Source: Phylloscopus collybita (lineage: Eukaryota > Chordata > Aves > Passeriformes > Phylloscopidae). From it: DNA of 64,000 bases. Positions 39,401 through 46,272 of this stretch are shown here, one piece after another. Below the pieces are notes generated by a model. That model worked only from the letters and a program-made list of their open reading frames with translations, did not search any database and was not told where the DNA came from. Both the position numbers and the translations under genes were made by a program. Position 1 is the first letter of the stretch; each line of letters opens with the position of its first letter. The stretch lies in contig JAJNNQ010000002.1 of assembly GCA_027886175.1 (NCBI GenBank), positions 8,242,001 through 8,306,000 of the forward strand, in the 5' to 3' direction.

Positions 39401-41487
39401 TGAGGGGAAAGGATGACAGTGAATGATAATCGTATCTGTGATTCCTATTTCTCTTTCTAAGAAATTACATATTTTCTTGAACTGGAAGAGGATTTAATGG
39501 AAAAAATTAACAGCAGCTGTTGAAGATCTCAATGAACAATACGACATTTTTAAAATATTACAAAGGAAAAAAATGAAAAGCCCACGAGAAACCCTGAAGG
39601 AAAATTAGCAAAGACCTGGAATTTTAGAAGACACAGATGAATCTAAACATTGAGAGGTGTGGAAAAGAAAAAATTCAAGGGGGAAATAAAAGGAGGGTTG
39701 GGGTGTGTGTAGAAAATAGACACTGAAAGTAGCAGTGATGCTAAAACCAGAACTTTCAAGAGAGTTTAGAAGGCAAATTCTAAAGCTAGAGCACCAACTG
39801 AGTAGCAATTAAAATATAAAAACTAAGGAAAGCAGTGAAGCTTTAATGATGATTTATTTAACAGCCTCCTCCAGAAAAACAGTCAAGAATTTTTCAAGGG
39901 AGATCCAAAAAGGAGGATCCTCACATTAAGACAAGACAGGGTTACACACCCTCCATCGCTGAAGGTTGCAAAAGGAAATTAATAAAATAACTCGAGTCTC
40001 TTGGACAGTCAAAAAGTCCTGTGGATATTTCATTCCCTTATGCTACAGAGGCATGAAGACAATTTTAATCAATATAGTCATTGTAGCTGGTGACATAAAG
40101 CTTCCAGAGATACTGGCAACAGCTGAAAACTGTTGCAAGAGAACTCCTGTGAATTGTGATGAAAAATAAAAGGATGAAAAGAAACCAAACATTTTTAATC
40201 CAAATAGCCCACGGCACATTAAAATAAATTACTGAATGCAGATGACAGAATCAACACAACCAAATCCACTGAAAAGGAAACACTGCAAGTGAAAACTAAA
40301 GTGAATAGTTTTTTTTGTTAAAGTGTTTAGATTTAGGGAGAAATGGGAAGGAGACTTTAAGCAGAGGCAATCTGGTAATAAAGTTGTCATCTATAACTAC
40401 ATACAGGCACACAAATGAAAGAAATAGCAAATTTTTTGGGGAAAGATTCAAGGATGTTTGGGAGACAAACTGTAAGCTTATTAAACAGAACATGACTGTG
40501 GGTTTAATATATTTGCTACATTAAATCAGTTCATGCCTCTGTGCAAACAGAAGTCAACTGATCCACTTGATCCTGACACAGGTACTACTAGGAAAATACT
40601 CATTAGAAAGCTTAAGAAATTAACTTAACAATACCATTTATGGCAGCAAGCAAAAGATGGTTACAAGAAGTCAGGTGTATCTTAACACCAGACAGATTGA
40701 AGCTGAGTGGAAAACACCTCAATGCAAATGATTATTTCTCATTATTATGCAATGTATACAGAATGTGAGAATGAGCTTTCAATAGTAGATTTCTGGGCAT
40801 TTTGTTGTTCCTCCCTGTGCTCTCCACACTTCATTTAGAGAGAGCAATCTACCCCTTCTCTAAAGCATTCAGTGACAGAAAGAACAATTCAAGTAAAATT
40901 AAACATGGACCAAAGAACAAGTGGAGAGCCCAAACTATCAAATGAACAAATACTAGTGAAACACAATTCTGCTCCGTTTGTACATTAACTCATATTCATT
41001 ATATATAATGAATAATAATATATAAATATTATTATTAGAATAATCAATAAACTCATAGGTTTAAATTTAAAAATGTAATACTTCGGCAACATCAAATTAG
41101 TATTTTTTTATTACCACAGTACCAATAATTTATTTTTAAAAAACAGTATGTGGAACAACAAAATATAAAAAAATATGCTGTTTTATAAATATTCATATTT
41201 CAGATTCCACAACTTCTTCAGCCTATATTCCTTCAAGTGCCATTTGAACTCATTTTCTACAGCAATTATTTCCACACATCTGCAGGTAAGACAAGTTTGC
41301 AAGGGACTAAGGCAAGGTTTGTCCATCTGCAAGGTACAGTTTCTGCTCCTTTGTCACACTGTAAGAGACTTAGGACTCCAGAAGTGATATATGTATACAC
41401 TGGCTCACTTACAGGGTTCTGAGTGTAACGCAGGAAGTCCTCAATTGACTCTTTAGACACGACTTGCACAAATGCTTCGCGTTTCAT
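439..41487 (-). CDS. NCAPG2: NCAPG2, condensin-2 complex subunit G2 (complete, 27 coding exons)
   Basis: This HEAT-repeat subunit of condensin II works with SMC2, SMC4, NCAPH2 and NCAPD3 to compact chromosomes from early prophase in the nucleus. The spliced frame, from ATG at 41487 to TGA at 439-441, gives 1147 residues without a stop, against about 1143 in human. Landmarks are an N-terminal stretch with [12 protein letters not shown] (res 2-13), HEAT-like helices with MWWEKGL (near 150), the highly conserved block containing [14 protein letters not shown] (near 540), an acidic loop [15 protein letters not shown] (near 590), [10 protein letters not shown] (near 725) and the C-terminal [12 protein letters not shown]. 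All 26 junctions between coding exons are GT-AG and keep phase. The start has A at -3. No truncation or frameshift was seen. Introns shorter than about 1 kb show nothing beyond splice signals unless listed. The identity is recalled from the human protein, not searched. Confidence 0.96.
491..4434. other. NCAPG2 intron 27
   Basis: Long AT-rich intron. It holds a TTTG-rich simple repeat (3418-3540), a TAA/GTT microsatellite (about 2987-3016) and a 66-codon open frame without a start on the minus strand (2417-2614). No mobile element was recognised. Confidence 0.8.
3418..3540. repeat. (TTTG)n-like simple repeat
   Basis: Plus strand is almost only T and G for about 120 bp, in imperfect TTTG/TTTTG units. 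It is probably a length-variable microsatellite; read on the minus strand it is CAAA-rich. Confidence 0.85.
4435..4537 (-). CDS. NCAPG2: NCAPG2 exon 27
   Basis: Phase 1 to 2. It encodes [19 protein letters not shown], aligned with human GKHKSSKVREVAATVHRKL, then a diverged SSSTER end. The acceptor is TTTCAAATAG, directly preceded by a tandem duplication (4560-4614). The donor is GTGGGT. Confidence 0.9.
4560..4614. repeat. Tandem duplication, TTGGACAATAATAA unit
   Basis: Two adjacent copies of a 26-29 bp unit (TTGGACAATAATAATAATTT then ATCAAA) differ by one AAT triplet. The array lies just upstream, in gene sense, of the exon 27 acceptor. Confidence 0.9.
4787..4884 (-). CDS. NCAPG2: NCAPG2 exon 26
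   Basis: Phase 2 to 1. It encodes [20 protein letters not shown] and a hydrophobic AVCIVIII helix. The donor is GTCAGT. Confidence 0.92.
4885..7822. other. NCAPG2 intron 25
   Basis: About 2.9 kb of AT-rich DNA. No repeat family, exon or structured element was recognised. Confidence 0.7.
7823..7926 (-). CDS. NCAPG2: NCAPG2 exon 25
   Basis: Residues 1030-1063 plus two bases. It contains [19 protein letters not shown]. The acceptor is TTCTCTTTTAG and the donor GTAAAT. Confidence 0.93.
8978..8998. repeat. A21 homopolymer tract
   Basis: An uninterrupted run of 21 A on the plus strand. No recognisable retrogene precedes it, so it is listed only as a simple repeat. Confidence 0.9.
9290..9480. mobile_element. 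Degenerate LTR fragment
   Basis: The stretch with GCTCAGCAGCAGCCAGAACA resembles the downstream half of the LTR at 28047-28573, which carries the same GCTCAGCAGCAGCCAGAACA string. It is short and diverged, with no ends visible. Confidence 0.45.
9847..9990 (-). CDS. NCAPG2: NCAPG2 exon 24
   Basis: Residues 982-1029, phase 0 to 0. It contains [10 protein letters not shown] and [16 protein letters not shown]. The donor is GTAAAG. Confidence 0.95.
10747..10931 (-). CDS. NCAPG2: NCAPG2 exon 23
   Basis: Residues 920-981, phase 1 to 0. It contains [20 protein letters not shown]. The acceptor is TTTCTCTAG and the donor GTATCA. Confidence 0.93.
11221..11320 (-). CDS. NCAPG2: NCAPG2 exon 22
   Basis: Residues 887-919 plus one base. 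It encodes [20 protein letters not shown]. The acceptor is TCTCTCCTAG and the donor GTACCC. Confidence 0.94.
12091..12234 (-). CDS. NCAPG2: NCAPG2 exon 21
   Basis: Residues 839-886, phase 0 to 0. It contains [20 protein letters not shown]. The exon is diverged from human, but length and phase agree. The donor is GTTAGA. Confidence 0.91.
12357..12467 (-). CDS. NCAPG2: NCAPG2 exon 20
   Basis: Residues 802-838, phase 0 to 0. It ends [12 protein letters not shown] as in the human protein. The donor is GTATGG. Confidence 0.94.
12967..13140 (-). CDS. NCAPG2: NCAPG2 exon 19
   Basis: Residues 744-801, phase 0 to 0. It contains a basic start ([10 protein letters not shown]) and [18 protein letters not shown]. 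The acceptor is CTCCTATTCAG. Confidence 0.95.
13299..13452 (-). CDS. NCAPG2: NCAPG2 exon 18
   Basis: Residues 692-743, phase 2 to 0. It contains [19 protein letters not shown]. The donor GTGTGC is weak, but it is the only GT nearby that keeps frame with exon 19. Confidence 0.92.
13758..13828 (-). CDS. NCAPG2: NCAPG2 exon 17
   Basis: Residues 669-691 plus two bases. It encodes [20 protein letters not shown]. The acceptor is TTTATCCTAG and the donor GTACTG. Confidence 0.92.
13829..16059. other. NCAPG2 intron 16
   Basis: Contains a 5'-truncated CR1 copy (15090-15580). The flanking DNA, with a few open frames on either strand, shows no recognised feature. Confidence 0.75.
15090..15580 (-). mobile_element. 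CR1 LINE 3' end, about 490 bp
   Basis: The plus strand begins AATCACAGAATGGTTTGGGT and TGGAAGGGACCT, the reverse complement of the typical avian CR1 3' tail. It continues through the C-terminal reading-frame remnant to a GGCC-rich 5' truncation. It is non-autonomous. Confidence 0.9.
16060..16233 (-). CDS. NCAPG2: NCAPG2 exon 16
   Basis: Residues 611-668, phase 0 to 0. It contains [20 protein letters not shown] and [15 protein letters not shown]. The donor is GTAAAG. Confidence 0.96.
16700..16824 (-). CDS. NCAPG2: NCAPG2 exon 15
   Basis: Residues 569-610, phase 1 to 0. It contains [15 protein letters not shown], then the acidic loop [15 protein letters not shown], which is equally acidic in human. 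The donor is GTAAGA. Confidence 0.95.
16825..18037. other. NCAPG2 intron 14
   Basis: About 1.2 kb with no repeat or regulatory element recognised. Confidence 0.65.
18038..18260 (-). CDS. NCAPG2: NCAPG2 exon 14
   Basis: Residues 495-568 plus one base. This is the most conserved exon: [20 protein letters not shown] and [20 protein letters not shown]. The acceptor is the unusual CTTCACCAAG; homology fixes the border at FWNICPM. The donor is GTAAAG. Confidence 0.96.
18261..19836. other. NCAPG2 intron 13
   Basis: Contains a short CR1 reading-frame remnant (19250-19345). Otherwise nothing recognised. Confidence 0.65.
19250..19345 (-). mobile_element. CR1 ORF2 C-terminal remnant
   Basis: Minus-strand peptide [19 protein letters not shown] followed by [11 protein letters not shown] matches the CR1 ORF2 end motif (QRRATKM...LRELGL). 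Only about 95 bp are preserved. Confidence 0.7.
19837..19989 (-). CDS. NCAPG2: NCAPG2 exon 13
   Basis: Residues 444-494, phase 0 to 0. It contains [16 protein letters not shown] and [18 protein letters not shown]. The donor is GTAGGA. Confidence 0.96.
20954..21133 (-). CDS. NCAPG2: NCAPG2 exon 12
   Basis: Residues 384-443, phase 0 to 0. It contains [18 protein letters not shown] and [10 protein letters not shown]. The acceptor is TTTGTTTTAG and the donor GTAAAT. Confidence 0.96.
22001..22126 (-). CDS. NCAPG2: NCAPG2 exon 11
   Basis: Residues 342-383, phase 0 to 0. It contains [19 protein letters not shown] and [11 protein letters not shown]. The donor is GTAAGT. Confidence 0.96.
22127..26388. 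other. NCAPG2 intron 10
   Basis: A 4.3 kb AT-rich intron. It holds a short AACAT-rich repeat near 22670-22710 and one copy of a diverged direct repeat (25974-26069). No LINE or LTR was recognised. Confidence 0.65.
25974..26069 (+). repeat. Diverged direct repeat, copy A
   Basis: Shares CATCCTCTGAACATTTCTGG and ACTGATAATTCCCT with copy B at 27138-27233, in the same order and orientation. The family is unknown. Confidence 0.75.
26389..26484 (-). CDS. NCAPG2: NCAPG2 exon 10
   Basis: Residues 310-341, phase 0 to 0. It contains [18 protein letters not shown]. The donor is GTAATT. Confidence 0.95.
27138..27233 (+). repeat. Diverged direct repeat, copy B
   Basis: Second copy of the 25974-26069 unit. 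The two copies flank NCAPG2 exon 10 and lie about 1.16 kb apart. Confidence 0.75.
28047..28573. mobile_element. Solo LTR of an avian endogenous retrovirus family
   Basis: Begins TGTGGTGGGTTGGCCCTAG, contains CAAGATAAGGACAG, and ends with CCCCATACAGGCTGCTGTGA and TTCCAGCCACA. These are hallmarks I recall for a common bird ERV LTR, likely class II. No internal coding region flanks it. Subfamily, orientation and the exact 3' end are uncertain. Confidence 0.75.
28663..28749 (-). CDS. NCAPG2: NCAPG2 exon 9
   Basis: Residues 281-309, phase 0 to 0. It contains [13 protein letters not shown] and SPVHSKVRE. The donor is GTAGGT. Confidence 0.95.
29434..29503 (-). CDS. NCAPG2: NCAPG2 exon 8
   Basis: Residues 257-280, phase 2 to 0. 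It encodes [19 protein letters not shown]. The acceptor TGTTAATACAG has a thin pyrimidine tract; the donor is GTAACA. Confidence 0.93.
30358..30452 (-). CDS. NCAPG2: NCAPG2 exon 7
   Basis: Residues 226-256 plus two bases. The acceptor is CCCTCCCCACAG and the donor GTATGC. It contains [20 protein letters not shown]. Confidence 0.94.
31430..32260 (+). pseudogene. Unidentified decayed coding-like block
   Basis: Several consecutive plus-strand segments read like protein but shift frame and meet stops. Examples are [20 protein letters not shown] (near 31530), [19 protein letters not shown] (near 31650), [20 protein letters not shown] (near 31830) and [20 protein letters not shown] (near 31990). 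I do not recognise the parent. It may be a processed pseudogene or an old mobile-element interior. Confidence 0.4.
33628..33835. mobile_element. LTR fragment of an avian ERVL-like family
   Basis: Contains GGCATGGCAAGGTTTTGGTA, TGAGAAGCTGCCAGAAGC and GAGCCAATGCCAGCGGGCTC. I recall these as diagnostic of a widespread bird ERV LTR with a TGGCAAGGTTTTGG start. It is truncated, without an obvious partner LTR. Confidence 0.7.
35460..35594 (-). CDS. NCAPG2: NCAPG2 exon 6
   Basis: Residues 181-225, phase 0 to 0. It encodes [20 protein letters not shown] through HIKKEE. The donor is GTAAGC. Confidence 0.94.
36297..36454 (-). CDS. NCAPG2: NCAPG2 exon 5
   Basis: Residues to 180, phase 1 to 0. It contains [19 protein letters not shown] and LLRKSL. 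The acceptor is CTCTTGTAG and the donor GTATGC. Confidence 0.95.
36921..37035 (-). CDS. NCAPG2: NCAPG2 exon 4
   Basis: Residues 90-127 plus one base. The acceptor is CTTCTTTCAG and the donor GTGAGT. It encodes [14 protein letters not shown]... and ends ...[10 protein letters not shown], matching the human segment before ILYALPES. Confidence 0.93.
38028..38219 (-). CDS. NCAPG2: NCAPG2 exon 3
   Basis: Residues 26-89, phase 0 to 0. The acceptor is ...ATTTATAG and the donor GTAAGA. It contains [20 protein letters not shown], close to the human N-terminal helices. Confidence 0.95.
38220..41412. other. NCAPG2 intron 2
   Basis: A 3.2 kb intron with a notably purine-rich plus strand (about 38800-40300) and an AT palindrome (40993-41014). 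No known element or exon was recognised. Confidence 0.65.
40993..41014. repeat. Perfect 22-bp AT palindrome
   Basis: The core ATTCATTATATATAATGAAT is self-complementary and extends one base on each side. It lies in intron 2 of NCAPG2, beside further TAATA repeats. Confidence 0.9.
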
Positions 41488-41509
41488 CCTGGAACTGGTC
41501 TTCCCTACT
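41413..41509 (-). CDS. NCAPG2: NCAPG2 exon 2 (start codon at 41487)
   Basis: Acceptor TTTGTTTCTAG precedes 22 nt of 5' UTR, then ATG at 41485-41487. It codes residues 1-25 ([10 protein letters not shown]...RYTQNP) and ends in phase 0 at donor GTAAGTGAG. The -3 base is A, an adequate Kozak context. Confidence 0.93.
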
Positions 41510-41605
41510 CTAGAAACAAAACACAACAGTTGAGAAGGTACTCTGTATCAAAACAAGATCATTTTGGTCTCAGTTGTAGTCATGTATCAGCCACATACAA
41601 AGCAT

Positions 41606-41641
41606 TTATATATCATATATTATATATATTATATATTATAG
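41606..41641. repeat. AT-rich TATATA simple repeat
   Basis: Thirty-six bases of nearly pure alternating A and T in intron 1 of NCAPG2, close to exon 2. Confidence 0.8.
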
Positions 41642-42203
41642 TAGTTACACATGCCCTACATAGTTAAAGTAGTTTTCACCTCCAACATATTTCAGTTATC
41701 TGAATCAGCATTTAGATTCATAACATCACTAGGCTGAAGGGCTTGCCTGCCTTTTAGCTCGTTTGATTTTTTTAGTAAATAAGTCTTAAGGCAGAATAAA
41801 TTTTTAATGGATAGTTCAGTAAGTACAAATGGCAAAAAGTACAATGCACTGTCCCACTATTTAAGCTGGTCATCATTCCAAATAACAATATTTATTTCAT
41901 CAGAATCTCAGAGGGGTAGTAAAATGGTCTCTTTACTCGACTGTCAAGTGAAAACCATGGGATACGGGCAAGGCCGCAAAGAGCCTTACCAGTTCACGTA
42001 AACATTCCCTCCATCCTGGGTGTCTCCTTACGTCCTTTTCCACCTGGGAAAATTACTTACACAGCATTTAGTGTACGTGAAGGCACATCACAGAACGGGG
42101 CGAGGGCCGCTCCTGGGCCCCGCCCGAGGCACCCGGGGGCTCCCGCCAGGCCCCGGCAGAGCAGGCAGCGGGAAGCCGGACGGGCCGCTTACCTCGGGCT
42201 CCC

Positions 42204-42224
42204 TCAGAGCGGCCGAATCCTCAT
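42204..42224 (-). other. Six-codon upstream ORF in NCAPG2 exon 1
   Basis: ATG at 42222-42224 is followed by five codons and TGA at 42204-42206 (peptide MRIRPL), ending 11 nt before the exon 1 donor. Confidence 0.7.
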
Positions 42225-42349
42225 GGATCCGCGGGATGCGCTTCCAACACCGCGGCGCCGCCTCAGCGGAGCGGAACGAAGCGCGCGTAGAAGAGCCCGC
42301 GGCGCACGGCAGCACCGCCGGAGGAGACACTCAGGGGAGCCGCTCGGAG

Positions 42350-42420
42350 GGGACACCCGTGGACAGTCCGGGACACCTGGGGAGAGCCCGGGACACCTGG
42401 GGACAGCCCGGGACAGCCCC
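42350..42420. repeat. 20-bp GC-rich tandem repeat, 3.5 copies
   Basis: Units GGGACACCCGTGGACAGTCC, GGGACACCTGGGGAGAGCCC and GGGACACCTGGGGACAGCCC, then a partial unit, at an exact 20-bp period. It lies in the promoter or 5' UTR of NCAPG2. Confidence 0.93.
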
Positions 42421-42500
42421 GCCCGGCCCCTCCCTCACCGCCACTTTTCGAATCCTCCCGCGGCCGACGTTTGAGCGCGCGCCGCGGAACTCCCGTCTCG

Positions 42501-42510
42501 TCTCGCGAGA
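42501..42510. promoter_or_regulatory. TCTCGCGAGA palindromic promoter element
   Basis: A perfect match to the palindromic CpG-island promoter element bound by BANP (earlier linked to Kaiso/ZBTB33). It usually lies close to start sites, which puts the NCAPG2 start nearby. Confidence 0.8.
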
Positions 42511-42599
42511 GCTCGGCCCCCGCCCTTTCCCGCGCGCTGAGGGCGGGGTGGGGCCGGCGGCCCTGGAAAGGCAGGGGTGACGTGGATCATGTTCAAAAC

Positions 42600-42985
42600 G
42601 CAGGGAAGCACAGAGTCAGTCGGGCTGGAAAAGGCTTCTGAGGCCATCGAGTCCAACCTATGACCGAACGTCACCAGGTCAACCAGACCATGGCACTAAG
42701 TGCCACTTCCAGGCTTTTCCTAAACACCTCCAGAGACCGTGACTCCACCACCTCCCTTTCCAATCGCGCTTTCTGTGAAGAATTCCTCCTGATGTTCGAC
42801 CTGAACCTCGCCTGGCGCAGCTTGAGGCTGTGTGCTGTTGGCTACTTGGGAGAAGAACCTGACTCCCACCTGGCTATACCCTCCTTTCAGGGAGCTATCC
42901 GGAGCCAGAAGGTCCCTCCCGAGCCTCCTCCAGGCTGAGCCTCGCCCCGCCGCGCTTCCCCAGCCGCTGCCTGTAGGGTTCGTGC
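42600..42985 (-). mobile_element. CR1 LINE 3' part, unusually CpG-rich
   Basis: The plus strand reads GAGTCCAACCTATGACC near its start, then CACCTCCCTTTCC and GGCTATACCCTCCTTTCAGG, the reverse of a CR1 3' region. The minus strand retains SLKGGYSQVGVRFFSQ from ORF2. It is fused to the upstream edge of the NCAPG2 CpG island. Confidence 0.8.
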
Positions 42986-43130
42986 CGCGGCCGCTTCCCC
43001 GGCTCCATGGCTGGGGAGCGCCGGGCAGCGCCTGTGCCCGCAGCGCCCGGCCCGGCCCGGCCCCGGCAGCGCCTGGCGGGCAGCGGGGCTGCGCTGAAAG
43101 GCTCCTTCCTCCGCTGCTTTCTAGCACAGG

Positions 43131-45654
43131 CTGGCTAGAGACACGGCTTGCCCCGCGGGAACATCCCATCAGTTACCCAGAGCTGCCATGGTTCAAAACC
43201 ACCGCCCCGCTCACTGTTCCCTTTCTGAACCTAAACTGCAAAGTGTCAGTGCTTCCAAATGGGAGTAGGACATGCTCAGTTAAATTCATGTTCATCCTTA
43301 AGAAACAGTATTCCTTCTTCCATGGATCTCTGGTAACGTGGACGTAATTTCTTTTACAAAAACATCACGCATGTGATTTCACTGGTGGTTTTTTCTCCAG
43401 TAATGTTACTGTTCTTATTGCTGACAGCTAGGCTTTTACTCACAGTCCTGGTGAACAATATGAGTACTTTGCACTCTTCATCCAAAGCAATCAAGAATTA
43501 AACAGCCTATATGGTAGAATGTATAGGAAACCATATAAGCCAGATGATATTCAGAGTTTGATAACTAAGGATTTTTTAAAATATATCAGGAAATTAAATC
43601 TTCTGTTTCTTCTTTGCAGTGTTTGGAAATAGTCAGATTTTGAATTCTGTAATATTCCCCATTCCATTTGTTTGAGCTCTTCTGCAAACCAAAATCAATC
43701 AAAGTGTCTTGTTAAGAGCTTAATTTATATCTTTACATTTGGCATTTTCAGTAGCATTTCTCAAAGTTGGCTGTTCAGAAGAGAGAAGAACATAACTGAA
43801 GTAATTTACTTTCAGTCTGTAGAAGCAGTACAACATGTGCTGCTTTACTGTGCAAACAAACAGAAAACCAACTATAACTTCTATAGAAGTTCTCACATCT
43901 TGTTGGACTTTTCAGAATTGTAATTTTTAAAAAATATGATGTAATTCAGATTTTATTTAATATTAAATATAAAAATTAACTCCTTTAAAAGTAGCATTTA
44001 CATCTTCTGCTGTTTTGATTTTTAACATAGAATCTTCCTTAGTGACCCTGCCTTTCACAGTTTCAGTTTATACTAAAAATTAAGATTTTTCACATTTTCT
44101 GCCACATTTATTTGATACAAGAATCCAGCTTGTTTCAGATCCTGTGGACCTGACTATTTCCCAAGTTAGGTATTCAGCTAAGTGCCAGGAGCCTGTGAAA
44201 CAGTTTGCTTGGAGTAAGTTGCATGAGCAATCAGCATACCTGTAGAATTGTACAAAAAAATAAAGAAGTATAACACCTTACATTTGCACATTGTGGTAAT
44301 CTCTGCCTATATTAAAATATTTCTGCATATGTTAAAAATCTTTTCCATTTTAGATCCAAACAGATGGATTTATTTATCATGAATCATGTAGACTGAATAC
44401 TTCATTAATACCTTGATTAGTCTTTTAATTAGATGCTACAGTAGTCACCTGGTTACTGTTTATTTAGTTGGACACGTATCCATTTAGCAAACAAACTAAA
44501 ACATATTTTAGCTTTTAATTTCTGTTGCATAGCAACCACAGAATTATTTTTTTCATAGTATTGAAACTAGAAGTTGACACGGATAACAACAGGCTGAATA
44601 ACACCAAGTGATTCATTTTAAAGGACCACATAGAGAAACCAGAGAGGCAGAATAATGTTTTCTAGGTTTTTTCAAGAACTGTGCATGAACTGCAAGCCAG
44701 TAATAAACCTACAACTCTATTTGCAGTTTCTCTAATATTCTCCCTTTCAAGAGTACCAAATTACATGCCTCTCTTTGACATATCTGTTCATCTGTTCAAA
44801 ATAATCTATACCCTGTGATAATAATCTAATATTTATTATCATTTTCCTGTCAAGTTACAGCAAAAATGAAAAATGGGCCTTTCGCACATGGTTGCTGAGC
44901 AACAGCAAATAAAGATTTGCTTTTGTGCTACTGCTTCATGAACTAGTCTTTATTCTTGTTGGTGGCCTGCATTAGAGATCTAGGTTACAGATGGCTCACA
45001 CCAGAGTATCATTGTTTGGGCTAGAGCAAGCATTCCATTTCAACCTCTACGAGTCAACAATATAAATAAAAAATAAACAAGTAGTTCCCTGAACGTCAGA
45101 CACTTTCTTGACGACACTTTCTTATATTTACAATGTTATTTTGTAGATAATAGTTTCGTAAGAGATTATTTCACGCGTTATCTACTGCCATGTTGGAGTT
45201 GTAACTCCTATTTCTTTTTCTTTGAATATGTAATAAAATTTGTTATAGTTAATACAGTATGAACAAAATCTGCTCATCCTCTGAGGCAGGCTGTTAATAA
45301 TTTACATGCATGCATTTCCCTTGATTTTTTTTTGATCTTCACATACTTTGATAAATAATCCGAACAGCATGGGAGAGAGATGAAGTTTCACACTATTCCA
45401 CTTCTCCAGATCTCCCCTTGCCTGAAGGTAATCCTGCCAATCATGCCATCCTTTATTCAGAGGCAACTGTCACTTCTCAATGCTGGTGTGATTAGACCGT
45501 GAAAAGGCTTATTTCCCTTAAATTATTAATATTAACATGAATCAATTTTAGAGTTTAAGAGATTAAGTAGAAAAAAAAAAAATCACTGCAGAAGAAAAAA
45601 AAAAATTATCCTTGTTAACTCACACAAAAATAAGGAAATCAAATGCGCAGGGGG
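43131..45654. other. Intergenic, nothing recognised
   Basis: AT-rich DNA upstream of NCAPG2. No repeat family, exon or RNA gene was recognised. Confidence 0.65.
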
Positions 45655-45791
45655 AATGCAAAAGCTGTTCGGGGGAGCCACTCCCTGGAGTTGCTGCCGA
45701 CGGTACCGAAGTGCTGAGCTGCCGCCCCGCGGGAGCTCCCCGCTACTGCCGGCGTCTGCGGGGATCCACGCCCAGCTCAATTTAAGCTGGG
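45655..45791. other. Isolated GC/CpG-rich patch
   Basis: About 135 bp with many CGs in AT-rich intergenic DNA. It ends with a hairpin of CCCAGCT (45771-45777) and AGCTGGG (45785-45791). A CR1 piece follows within 70 bp. Function unknown. Confidence 0.5.
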
Positions 45792-45856
45792 ACAACACAG
45801 CAGCTTCATCTTCTTTGCTTTGTTAAGATGCTTTTGACAAAATAACTTGTTATTGC

Positions 45857-46272
45857 ATCATGAAGAGGGCTGGAGCACTTCTCCCACGGAGACAGGCTGA
45901 GAGAGCAGGGAGTGTTCAGCCCCGAGAACTGAAGGCTCTGCAGAAACTTCAGAGCACCTTTCAGTGGCTAACGGGTTTACAAGAGAGGAGAGGGGATTTT
46001 TGTAAGAGCATGGAGAGACAGGACAAGGGGGAATGGCTTTAAACTGACAGAGAGCAGGTTTAGATTAAATACTGGGACTAAATTCTTTATTGTGAGGGTG
46101 GTGAGGCACTGGCACAGGCTGTCTGGAGAAGCTGTGGCTGCCTCATCCCTGGAAGTGTTCAAGGTGAGGTTGGTTGGGGCTTTGAGCAACCTGGTCTAGT
46201 GGAAGGAGTTGGTGTTGGAAAGAGATGATGTTTAGGGTCTCTTCCAACCCAAACCGTTCCATGGTCCTATAA
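45857..46272 (+). mobile_element. CR1 LINE 3' end, about 415 bp
   Basis: Reads AAGAGGGCTGGAGCACTTCT through GTGAGGCACTGGCACAGGCT to GTCTCTTCCAACCCAAACC and CCATGGTCCTATAAT, the standard CR1 3' tail. It is 5' truncated. Confidence 0.92.

Larger units (their letters stand above)
42193..42480 (-). other. NCAPG2: NCAPG2 exon 1, non-coding (5' end approximate)
   Basis: The minus strand reads AGCCCGAG followed by donor GTAAGC, so the exon ends at 42193 inside the CpG island. Exon 2 begins 0.7 kb further on with a good acceptor. The 5' limit is inferred from the TCTCGCGAGA element at 42501 and was not seen. It contains a six-codon uORF (42204-42224), and a longer uORF if transcription starts above 42330. 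Confidence 0.6.
42060..43130. promoter_or_regulatory. CpG island, NCAPG2 promoter
   Basis: About 1 kb of dense CG dinucleotides in an otherwise AT-rich window, covering NCAPG2 exon 1 and its upstream side. It includes GC boxes (CCCCGCCC at 42417-42424; GGGCGGGG at 42541-42548), a TTCGAA hexamer resembling a CHR element (42447-42452) and the TCTCGCGAGA element. The outer part (42600-42985) is a CR1 copy. Confidence 0.85.

Noticed and set aside
42020..42580. 186-codon plus-strand ORF through the CpG island
   Set aside because: GC-rich sequence lacks stops; no family signature, and it is antisense to NCAPG2 exon 1.
42720..43347. 149-codon minus and 171-codon plus ORFs upstream of NCAPG2
   Set aside because: They arise from the CR1 copy and its GC-rich flank; the peptides carry CR1 ORF2 remnants or low-complexity Pro/Arg.
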